Source of the DNA: Clostridiales bacterium
Lineage (GTDB): Bacteria; Bacillota; Desulfitobacteriia; Desulfitobacteriales; Desulfitobacteriaceae
Direction of reading: 5' to 3'
Assembly (NCBI GenBank): GCA_027357125.1
Contig: DAHVVW010000038.1
Coordinates: forward strand, 1 to 10,262
DNA: 10,262 nt
Under the pieces are notes generated by a model, which searched no databases, was not told the DNA's origin, and saw nothing but the letters and a program-made list of their open reading frames with translations. This document shows positions 5,743-10,262 of this stretch, piece by piece (positions within the stretch are counted from its first letter, which is position 1; every line of letters starts with the position of its first letter). The translations under genes were made by a program, and so were the position numbers.

Positions 5743-6894
5743 TTATCCCTCCATTATGACTCGTTCAGCCGCTTTCACGGCAGCCCCGTATTCCACTGGG
5801 ATTCCTAAAGTTTGCAAGGTCATCTCTAAGCAGGCTAAAGTAACCAGAATATCGGTTTCAGCCACATACCCAACATGCCCGATGCGCACGATCTTATTCT
5901 CCAGTTTCTTTTGTCCGCCGGCCAAAGTAATGCCAAAGCGGTCTTTCATCTGTTTCTGAATCTTCTTGCCTTCCATCCCTTCCGGAGCGAGCACTGCTGT
6001 GACAGCAGCCGAGGCTACGGCATCATCTGCCAGGAGAGAAAGCTTCAAAGCTTTAAGTCCGGCCCGCAAAATATCCCGCAGTTTCTGATGCCTTTGGAAA
6101 ATGTTCTCCAGCCCTTCTTCTTCCATAAGTTTCAGGGATTCTTCCAGTCCGTATAGGAGGCTGACCGGCGGGGTATATGGGTTTTGCCATTTAGCCAGGG
6201 ATTTCTTAATGTTTTGCGCATCCCAGTAAAACTTCGGCATTTTGGCCTCAGCCTGGGCACCCCATGCCCGTTCGTTCATGGCCACAAAACCCAGTCCGGG
6301 CGGAATCATCAAGGCTTTTTGCGCTCCGGTGACCACAATGTCCAAACCCCAGGCATCCATTTCCAGGTTGATTGCTCCTAAACCACTGATCGCATCCACA
6401 AGCACTAAGGCCGGATGGTTGCCGCGGGCTTTGGCCAAAGCTTGGATATCGTTAGTAACACCGGTGGATGTTTCGTTATGTGTGAGTAGAATTGCTTTAA
6501 TCTCATGAGCTTTGTCTTGCGTTAATCTTTCAGCCAAACGGGCAGGGTCTGCCGCGGTTCCCCATTCGAAATCCAGCTTCTCAATCACCGCTCCGTGACG
6601 GGCCGCAATCTCTGCAAAGCGGTCGCCAAAAGCCCCGATGCTCACCGCTAAGACCTTATCCCCAGGGGATAATACATTCACGAGGGCCGCTTCCATGGCA
6701 CCCGTACCGGCAGCAGGGAAAGTCAAAACATCGTTCTCTGTCTTGAACACTTTTTTGAGTCCCTCGGAGATTGAACGAAACATCCCTTCATACTGAGGGC
6801 CACGATGGTTGATCATGGGACGGTGCATTGCCTGCAGCACCCGCTCCGGCACTGCAGTCGGGCCAGGAACCATTAAATATTGTTTTTTCAGCAT
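5743..6894 (-). CDS. Class V PLP-dependent aminotransferase, probable phosphoserine aminotransferase
   Basis: The 383-residue protein belongs to the alanine/serine-glyoxylate (serine-pyruvate) aminotransferase group. The N-terminus 'MVPGPTAVP' (8-16), the PLP phosphate-binding 'AAGTGAMEAA' (61-70), 'VDAISGLG' with Asp167, and the Schiff-base lysine Lys193 (TGAQKALMIPPG) are all visible. By family alone it could act on alanine, serine, aspartate or glyoxylate. Its place directly before serA, under one T-box with a serine specifier, argues that it transaminates 3-phosphohydroxypyruvate to phosphoserine in place of SerC. That role is inferred. The ATG at 6894 is preferred to one at 6942 because AAGGAGG precedes it by about 9 nt and the family N-terminus starts there; the upstream stretch overlaps the T-box terminator. 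Confidence 0.9.
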   Translation of the reverse strand: MLKKQYLMVPGPTAVPERVLQAMHRPMINHRGPQYEGMFRSISEGLKKVFKTENDVLTFPAAGTGAMEAALVNVLSPGDKVLAVSIGAFGDRFAEIAARHGAVIEKLDFEWGTAADPARLAERLTQDKAHEIKAILLTHNETSTGVTNDIQALAKARGNHPALVLVDAISGLGAINLEMDAWGLDIVVTGAQKALMIPPGLGFVAMNERAWGAQAEAKMPKFYWDAQNIKKSLAKWQNPYTPPVSLLYGLEESLKLMEEEGLENIFQRHQKLRDILRAGLKALKLSLLADDAVASAAVTAVLAPEGMEGKKIQKQMKDRFGITLAGGQKKLENKIVRIGHVGYVAETDILVTLACLEMTLQTLGIPVEYGAAVKAAERVIMEG

Positions 6895-6937
6895 TTGAAC
6901 ACTCCTCCTTAATATCAAAGTTTTTAAATAAAATAAA

Positions 6938-6962
6938 CCCACCCCAAAGAATTTGGGGCGGG
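6938..6962 (-). terminator. Second T-box terminator
   Basis: An 11-bp GC-rich stem with a 3-nt loop (CCCGCCCCAAA / TTTGGGGTGGG on the minus strand, one G-U) is followed by TTTATTTTATTT. Its 5' arm can instead pair with the second T-box sequence (6966-6981) as an antiterminator. Confidence 0.85.
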
Positions 6963-7050
6963 AATGTCCGCGGTGCCACCCAAGTTTAAGGCCGCCTACA
7001 AGCTAACGCTTTAGCTTACTTAGTTTGCAATACAGGAATCGCTTCAAAAT

Positions 7051-7083
7051 AAAAAAAACCTCACATCCCTGTAGGGACGAGAG
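7051..7083 (-). terminator. First T-box terminator
   Basis: The minus-strand hairpin CTCTCGTCCC / GGGATGTGAG has a 4-nt loop and one mismatch. It is followed by G and eight T (7051-7058). Its 5' arm CTCGT-CCC can alternatively pair with the first T-box sequence (7089-7103) around a 7-nt bulge. Confidence 0.88.
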
Positions 7084-7286
7084 ATCTTCCCGCGTTGCCA
7101 CCCATATTGCCAAACGGCCAACTCTTTTCGCTATAACGGGCGAATACCGTCACGATTTATCATCGGCCGCTCCGGAGTGGACTCTCCTGCCTAGCTCACC
7201 GACTTCCACCACCCGTCGGCTCTCTAAAGAACATTAGCACTCGATGACTCCCATCATTGCGTTCGTCTGTATTACTATTGTGTTTG

Positions 7287-7315
7287 ATTATACGGTGTCC
7301 ATCTGGCAAAGTCAA
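7287..7315 (-). promoter_or_regulatory. Sigma-A promoter of the serine operon
   Basis: On the minus strand TTGACT (7310-7315) and TATAAT (7287-7292) are separated by exactly 17 bp, which is near-consensus. Transcription should begin near 7280 and give a leader of about 385 nt containing the T-box. Confidence 0.9.
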
Positions 7316-7328
7316 CTGATTTTTACCT

Positions 7329-7393
7329 GAATACTATCTTTATTATGACTACCTAGTAATTTCCACTTAAGAGAAATTTGCACTCACATATTA
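7329..7393 (+). promoter_or_regulatory. Candidate sigma-G elements upstream of the SASP gene (uncertain)
   Basis: SASP genes are normally read by forespore sigma-G (GHATR-N18-CATNHTA). Two imperfect options are visible. GAATA (7329-7333) with an 18-bp spacer to CCTAGTA (7352-7358) has a good -35 but a -10 with two mismatches. CATATTA (7387-7393) is a perfect -10 without a -35 at the right distance. The rest of 7321-7474 is AT-rich and holds only a small dyad, TTTAAC-CTGA-GTTAAA (7397-7412). Confidence 0.3.
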
Positions 7394-7474
7394 TCTTTTA
7401 ACCTGAGTTAAACTAAAAATGCTTCACCGAATGCTTGCTTAAAATTAGGACCGCTCAGAAAGGAGGATTCCTCA

Positions 7475-7660
7475 ATGGCCAAAAGACGCAAAAACACGAT
7501 GTCTCCTGCTCTTAAAGAGCAAATTGCTTCCGAATTAGGGTTTGCCAACACCCTGCACCAAGAGGGATTTGGAGGAGTTTCCTCGCGCGACTGCGGTAAC
7601 ATGGTTAAAAAGGCGATCGAATTAGCCGAACGTAACCTCCAAGGCAAGACAATGGGCTAG
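7475..7660 (+). CDS. sspF: Small acid-soluble spore protein, alpha/beta type (SspF-like)
   Basis: The 61-residue protein coats and protects DNA in the dormant spore. The segment 'QIASELGFANTL' (16-27) and the C-terminal 'SRDCGNMVKKAIELAERNL' (37-55) match the alpha/beta SASP family. The pattern GNMVK-AIE-AE and 'LGF' are closest to the B. subtilis SspF-type minor SASP, as I recall that sequence. 'ASELGF' corresponds to the region around the germination protease cleavage site. A strong AAAGGAGG lies 9 nt before the ATG. It is convergent with the NlpC/P60 gene, with stops 27 bp apart and no clear terminator between them. Expression in the forespore is expected from the family. The gene shows that the organism is a spore former. 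Confidence 0.93.
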   Translation: MAKRRKNTMSPALKEQIASELGFANTLHQEGFGGVSSRDCGNMVKKAIELAERNLQGKTMG

Positions 7661-7687
7661 CTAACACAACGCTTCAGCCGATAGAAT

Positions 7688-8284
7688 TCACGGCAAAATC
7701 CGGCGGCTGCCCCGGTAGGCTTTTTGCCAATAGGGACTATCCAAAGACTGTATTTCCACCTGCCGCCTAGTGGCAGACAGAAATTCCCCGTCACTGAGAT
7801 AGATTCCGACATGGCTCGCCCCTGGCCCATTGGTACTGAAAAAGACCAAATCCCCCGGCAGTAAATTTACTAGAGCCACTCCTTCCCCTTGCCGAAACTG
7901 CTCCTGAGAATTGCGAGGCAAAGTAATGCCATATTTTGCGTAGACTTTTTGTACGAGGGCCGAACAGTCAATTCCTGTTCGGCTCTCGCCTCCCCATAGG
8001 TAAGGCACACCAATCCAGGTGCGCGCGTGTTCAAGTAACTCCTGCCGTAAAGTTAACCGCGAAACCTGTTCCTGTCCGTGAATTTGATTATTGTAGCCAA
8101 GGCTAGACTCTTGGGTTAAGAATTCAGATGTGGTAACGGCCTTAACGGTTTTATCGGATTTGAAAAGAATTACCTCCGTAGAAAGTTGCTGGCCAGGGAA
8201 AACAGCTATCCCGACCAACAAAGCTGCCGTGGCACCGTAGGTATTAAGGGCAACCGGAGGCCCTAAAGGAAGCGCTGCCTGCAA
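7688..8284 (-). CDS. NlpC/P60 family cell-wall hydrolase, short form
   Basis: This predicted cysteine endopeptidase of peptidoglycan has about 198 residues from TTG 8284. The catalytic domain covers about 80-198, with Cys107 (GIDCSAL) and His158 (SHVGIYL). The third catalytic position is Ser170 (FLSAT) where most relatives have His, Asn or Gln, which may weaken activity. A hydrophobic stretch (about 18-31) may be an uncleaved anchor or a poor signal peptide. The start is unsettled. TTG at 8284 has AGGAGGG 8 nt upstream; ATG at 8326 has no ribosome binding site but would supply a basic N-terminus ahead of the hydrophobic stretch. hsp20 ends 56 bp before the TTG with no terminator between, so the two are probably cotranscribed, possibly in the forespore. 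Unlike the homologue at 3209-3949, it lacks the Ala/Pro linker. Confidence 0.85.
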   Translation of the reverse strand: MQAALPLGPPVALNTYGATAALLVGIAVFPGQQLSTEVILFKSDKTVKAVTTSEFLTQESSLGYNNQIHGQEQVSRLTLRQELLEHARTWIGVPYLWGGESRTGIDCSALVQKVYAKYGITLPRNSQEQFRQGEGVALVNLLPGDLVFFSTNGPGASHVGIYLSDGEFLSATRRQVEIQSLDSPYWQKAYRGSRRILP

Positions 8285-8340
8285 ACTATTTTCCCTCCTC
8301 TCGTTACACTGTTTATATGCTTTCATATTCAAAATATACT

Positions 8341-8769
8341 TCAATGGAAATCTACTTCAATCCGCCGGGCAGCTGGGTGCTGATCTTTTAAGAAAATTAA
8401 CTCGAGAATCCCGTTCTTATAACTGGCATGGGTTCCGTCTGCTTTGACCGGAGCCGGCAGATTAATGGTGCGTGAGAACTGCCCATAATAACGCTCGGTT
8501 AAGCGAGAAAATCTACCCTCTTCCTGGGTACCGCGCTTTATTTCACCACGAATGGTGAGCAGGTCTGCGTCAATTGAAATGTCTAAATCCTCTTTTTTCC
8601 CTACTCCCGGGATTTCAGCTGTGACGATTACTTTGTCCGAAGTCTCGTCCACATCAACACGGTATAGCCATTCTGAGAGATCCGTGCGATCCCGGCGCTG
8701 GAAGAAACGATCCATCTCGCCCCAAATAGGTTCAAGCATGCGGAAAGGATCATAAGGAATCAAAGCCAT
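8341..8769 (-). CDS. Hsp20/alpha-crystallin small heat-shock protein
   Basis: The 142-residue ATP-independent chaperone would bind unfolding proteins as an oligomer. It has a short N-terminal arm (1-33, 'MALIPYDPFRMLEPIW'), an alpha-crystallin domain (about 34-130) with 'AEIPGVGKKEDLDISI' (51-66) and the conserved 'ASYKNGILEL' (115-124), and a C-terminal I-x-I/V motif (IEV, 137-139). ATG at 8769 is chosen over 8796: GAGGTGAG precedes 8769, family members start MALIPYDPF or similar, and the upstream ATG lies at or before the predicted transcript start. No complete CIRCE element is seen. The promoter upstream instead matches forespore sigma-G, so this may be a spore-specific Hsp20, comparable in kind to the CotM/CotP proteins of B. 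subtilis. Confidence 0.95.
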   Translation of the reverse strand: MALIPYDPFRMLEPIWGEMDRFFQRRDRTDLSEWLYRVDVDETSDKVIVTAEIPGVGKKEDLDISIDADLLTIRGEIKRGTQEEGRFSRLTERYYGQFSRTINLPAPVKADGTHASYKNGILELIFLKDQHPAARRIEVDFH

Positions 8770-8799
8770 ACATCTCACCTCTTCAAGAAATTTCATATT

Positions 8800-8829
8800 T
8801 AGTATGGCTGAATCCCTGGTTAATCATAC
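8800..8829 (-). promoter_or_regulatory. Sigma-G-type (forespore) promoter for hsp20-NlpC/P60
   Basis: On the minus strand GTATG (8825-8829), an 18-bp spacer and CATACTA (8800-8806) fit GHATR-N18-CATNHTA at every position. The transcript would start near 8793 and leave a leader of about 24 nt, which carries GAGGTGAG before the ATG at 8769. Confidence 0.65.
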
Positions 8830-8931
8830 TTTTTTCAATTTATTCCAAGTGCGAACCTATTCCATTTTGAGGTTTTTTGTAATATTATCTTAGAGTGTGT
8901 GAATTTGTTGCTTTAATATAAAACTGATTTC

Positions 8932-8976
8932 ATGTTAGGGGAATATATGTTAGGGGAATAAATGTTAGTGAAGAAA
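8932..8976 (+). repeat. 15-bp tandem triplication covering the PAP2 gene start
   Basis: Two nearly identical units, ATGTTAGGGGAATAT (8932-8946) and ATGTTAGGGGAATAA (8947-8961), are followed by a diverged third (8962-8976, ATGTTAGTGAAGAAA) that forms the first five codons of the gene. Each unit carries an ATG, and the first two carry AGGGG. The first two units read in frame as a 9-codon ORF (MLGEYMLGE) whose TAA touches the gene's ATG. Confidence 0.85.
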
Positions 8977-9924
8977 GTGCCATTGTACACAAGAATTTGG
9001 GAATTTCTCAACAAGTATTATCAGTACCTTATCGGATTATTATTTTTATTCTATGCACTGCTTACGGTCGTCCAAGAACAAGTGGGTATCGCTTACAAAG
9101 TTTACTTATTCATTTTGGTTTTGGCGGCTTTTACCGCCACAAGCGACCTGCGCCGTGATGTCAAATGGATTCCTTTTCTCTTGGCAGCTGTTCCAATATT
9201 CCTTGCTATCCAGTATTTAAGTATTCATGGTTATGAAATGTGGGGCAGGATGCTCAGTTGGCAGTTGGAGCAAAAAATCGTGATCGATTTGAACCCTTTG
9301 TTTCAGCGCATCCCTTTGAACGATGCGGCGTTTACCCGTGTGTACCAGAGCGGCTGGCTTACTGAGTTCATGCGTCAGGTGTACGCCAACGGCTTCGTGC
9401 TTCCGGCGCTTGTGCCAATATACCGAGCTATTATCGCTAAAGACCTGCGCAAAATCCTTAAGTATCTCCTTTCCGCTCATATCTTCCAGGTATTTTTGAT
9501 TACTCCTTTCTATCTGAGCTTTCATCTTCAGGAAACATGGTACGTGCTCGGGCATCATGACGGCATGGCCCGGGGTCTGTCCCCGGAAGCTGCCGCCGGG
9601 GTGACTTTGAATGCTTTTCCTTCCATGCATACCTCAATCGCCTTTGCCATGTTTCTGGTGCTGTTAGAGGAGAAGAACCGCCTATTCAAGTGGGTCTGGG
9701 GCCTTTTCTGCCTGAGTGTTATCTATTCCACTATGTATTTAGAAATTCACTGGGTCATCGACGTCCTTGCCGGCATGTTGTTCGCTTATGCCACGATCAA
9801 GCTCGTGAACCTGATTTTGGTCAAGGCAGAAAACTGGATTCCAGCCTATCTTCGAAACTTGTACTATCATCAAGAAAAGCCTTCCCTGCCTTCTTACCAA
9901 AACTCAAACAAATATACGGCCTAA
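8962..9924 (+). CDS. PAP2-family integral membrane phosphatase/phosphotransferase
   Basis: The 320-residue polytopic protein has about six hydrophobic segments (about 22-37, 46-59, 70-87, 143-156, 169-187 and 225-283, the last containing two or more spans). It carries the PAP2 motifs PSMHTS (220-225, His223 as general acid) and EIHWVIDVLAG (261-271, with His263 as the likely nucleophile and Asp267). The first PAP2 motif (KxxxxxxRP) is not evident. That is typical of the PAP2_3/inositolphosphotransferase-like branch, whose members dephosphorylate or transfer phosphoryl head groups on lipids such as phosphatidate or undecaprenyl diphosphate. The substrate here is unknown. The ATG at 8962 has AGGGG 6 nt upstream, inside the 15-bp repeat. 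A TATAAA at 8917-8922 is the best -10 candidate but lacks a -35. It diverges from hsp20 and converges with the gene at 10024. Confidence 0.85.
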   Translation: MLVKKVPLYTRIWEFLNKYYQYLIGLLFLFYALLTVVQEQVGIAYKVYLFILVLAAFTATSDLRRDVKWIPFLLAAVPIFLAIQYLSIHGYEMWGRMLSWQLEQKIVIDLNPLFQRIPLNDAAFTRVYQSGWLTEFMRQVYANGFVLPALVPIYRAIIAKDLRKILKYLLSAHIFQVFLITPFYLSFHLQETWYVLGHHDGMARGLSPEAAAGVTLNAFPSMHTSIAFAMFLVLLEEKNRLFKWVWGLFCLSVIYSTMYLEIHWVIDVLAGMLFAYATIKLVNLILVKAENWIPAYLRNLYYHQEKPSLPSYQNSNKYTA

Positions 9925-10023
9925 CCACTCGCGCGTTGACAACCCACTGTGCGTTTGCTAACTCGCGGCGCTTTTTTGTGAACAAGCCCTCAACCTTTCT
10001 GCTGCGGCCTGCGCAAGTTTTCC

Positions 10024-10262
10024 TCACTGCGGCAAGCGTGTCAGCTTAAACAGCTTCGGAACCTGCCAAAAGAAATAAATTAGAATCCACAACGTAGGAA
10101 AAGCATAACGGCTTTGCCCTTCGGTAAGAAAATATGTCCCCGCAAACATGTAAAAGAGGATTAACAAGTAGCTTTCAAAGCTGCTTGTTTTTTCTTTTTT
10201 AAATAGTTTGAAGAGTAAAAGTAGGGAATGAACCAAAATCGAAAATACTCCCAGCATGAAGA
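10024..10262 (-). CDS. Membrane protein, C-terminal fragment (GT39-like glycosyltransferase?)
   Basis: The reading frame is open at the right window edge and ends at TGA 10024-10026, so about 79 C-terminal residues are visible. The Met at 10257 is probably internal. Two or three hydrophobic spans are present. Between them, 'LTEGQSRYAFPTLWILIYFF' resembles the late segment 'E-x-Q-x-RY-x-x-P' found near the end of dolichyl-phosphate-mannose/ArnT-like (GT39, PMT_2) glycosyltransferases, which move sugars from polyprenyl carriers. That resemblance is the only basis for the call. The C-terminus (KLFKLTRLPQ) is basic and probably cytoplasmic. The gene converges with the PAP2 gene, and the 99 bp between them contain no convincing terminator. 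Confidence 0.5.
   Translation of the reverse strand, partial: FMLGVFSILVHSLLLLFKLFKKEKTSSFESYLLILFYMFAGTYFLTEGQSRYAFPTLWILIYFFWQVPKLFKLTRLPQ

Larger units (their letters stand above)
6938..7280 (-). ncRNA. Serine T-box riboswitch leader with duplicated antiterminator/terminator
   Basis: This tRNA-sensing leader lets uncharged tRNA-Ser turn on the aminotransferase-serA operon. Stem I contains the 'AGAGAGCC' and 'GGTGG' blocks typical of its distal part, then the specifier UCC (7179-7181) followed by ACTCCGGAGC, the usual context after a specifier. T-box sequence 1 is GGGTGGCAACGCGGG (7089-7103) and T-box sequence 2 is GGGTGGCACCGCGGAC (6966-6981). In each, the 7-nt bulge begins UGGC, which complements GCCA at the 3' end of a tRNA with discriminator G, as in tRNA-Ser. 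Each has its own terminator (7051-7083; 6938-6962), and the 5' terminator arm can pair around the bulge. A 7-bp hairpin (7000-7017) precedes the second module, but no second Stem I fits in the roughly 70 nt available. Confidence 0.92.

Noticed and set aside
7235..7244. TTAGCACTC, identical to one half of the HrcA operator CIRCE
   Set aside because: The second half (GAGTGCTAA after 9 bp) is absent, and the sequence lies inside Stem I of the T-box, not at a heat-shock gene.
7408..7647. Minus-strand open frame opposite the SASP gene
   Set aside because: It is the antisense of a clear SASP with a strong ribosome binding site; there is no family resemblance.
7689..7732. Hairpin GGCAAAA...TTTTTGCC just after the SASP gene as its terminator
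   Set aside because: It lies within the NlpC/P60 coding end, has a long, partly paired interior and no T-run after the stem.
8285..8344. N-terminal extension of the short NlpC/P60 protein to TTG 8344, overlapping the hsp20 stop
   Set aside because: There is no ribosome binding site for this TTG; better candidates are TTG 8284 (AGGAGGG) and ATG 8326.
8917..8922. TATAAA as the -10 of the PAP2 gene
   Set aside because: No acceptable -35 or TGn extension is found at the right spacing, so it is mentioned only as the best available candidate.
1..10262. CRISPR arrays, tRNA or rRNA genes, insertion sequences, phage or toxin-antitoxin genes
   Set aside because: I found no spaced direct repeats, cloverleaf genes, transposase sequence or attachment-site-like duplications. 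Apart from the T-box and small repeats the region looks like ordinary chromosome.

Overview
The window suggests a spore-forming member of the Firmicutes, most likely a clostridial (Peptococcaceae-like) anaerobe. The reasons are an alpha/beta-type small acid-soluble spore protein gene, strong AGGAGG-type ribosome binding sites, a T-box leader, sigma-A-type and sigma-G-type promoter sequences, a DUF3786 gene, and DNA of moderate GC content. The genus cannot be fixed from the sequence alone.

Most genes lie on the minus strand, so transcription runs right to left. From right to left: (1) 10262-10024, the C-terminal end of a membrane protein resembling GT39-type glycosyltransferases (minus), convergent with (2) a PAP2-family membrane phosphatase/transferase at 8962-9924 (plus), whose start region is a triplicated 15-bp unit. 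(3) A divergent minus-strand pair, Hsp20 (8769-8341) and a short NlpC/P60 hydrolase (8284-7688). It is preceded by a near-consensus forespore sigma-G promoter (8800-8829) and faces a plus-strand SASP gene (7475-7660); together these look like a small sporulation cluster. (4) A serine operon: a sigma-A promoter (7287-7315), a T-box leader with a UCC (Ser) specifier and two successive antiterminator/terminator modules, a class V aminotransferase (6894-5743) and serA (5739-4147), closed by a strong terminator (4073-4121).

Further left: (5) a secreted NlpC/P60 hydrolase (3949-3209) with its own promoter and terminator. (6) An endonuclease IV-like TIM-barrel protein (3054-2224), started by an extended -10 promoter, then a heptanucleotide tandem repeat and a DUF3786 protein (2119-1517). 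(7) A bacterial NHEJ pair, Ku (1384-470) followed 15 bp later by the N-terminal LigD polymerase domain (454-1, cut by the window edge).

The serine operon is the best-supported functional unit. Charging of tRNA-Ser would control a transaminase and 3-phosphoglycerate dehydrogenase, so the transaminase probably serves as the phosphoserine aminotransferase. The left end has a DNA-repair flavour (Ku, LigD polymerase, endonuclease IV-like). I found no clearly undescribed system. The most unusual structures are the partially duplicated T-box, the triplicated start region of the PAP2 gene, the sigma-G-like promoter before hsp20, and several repeats or dyads in intergenic DNA.
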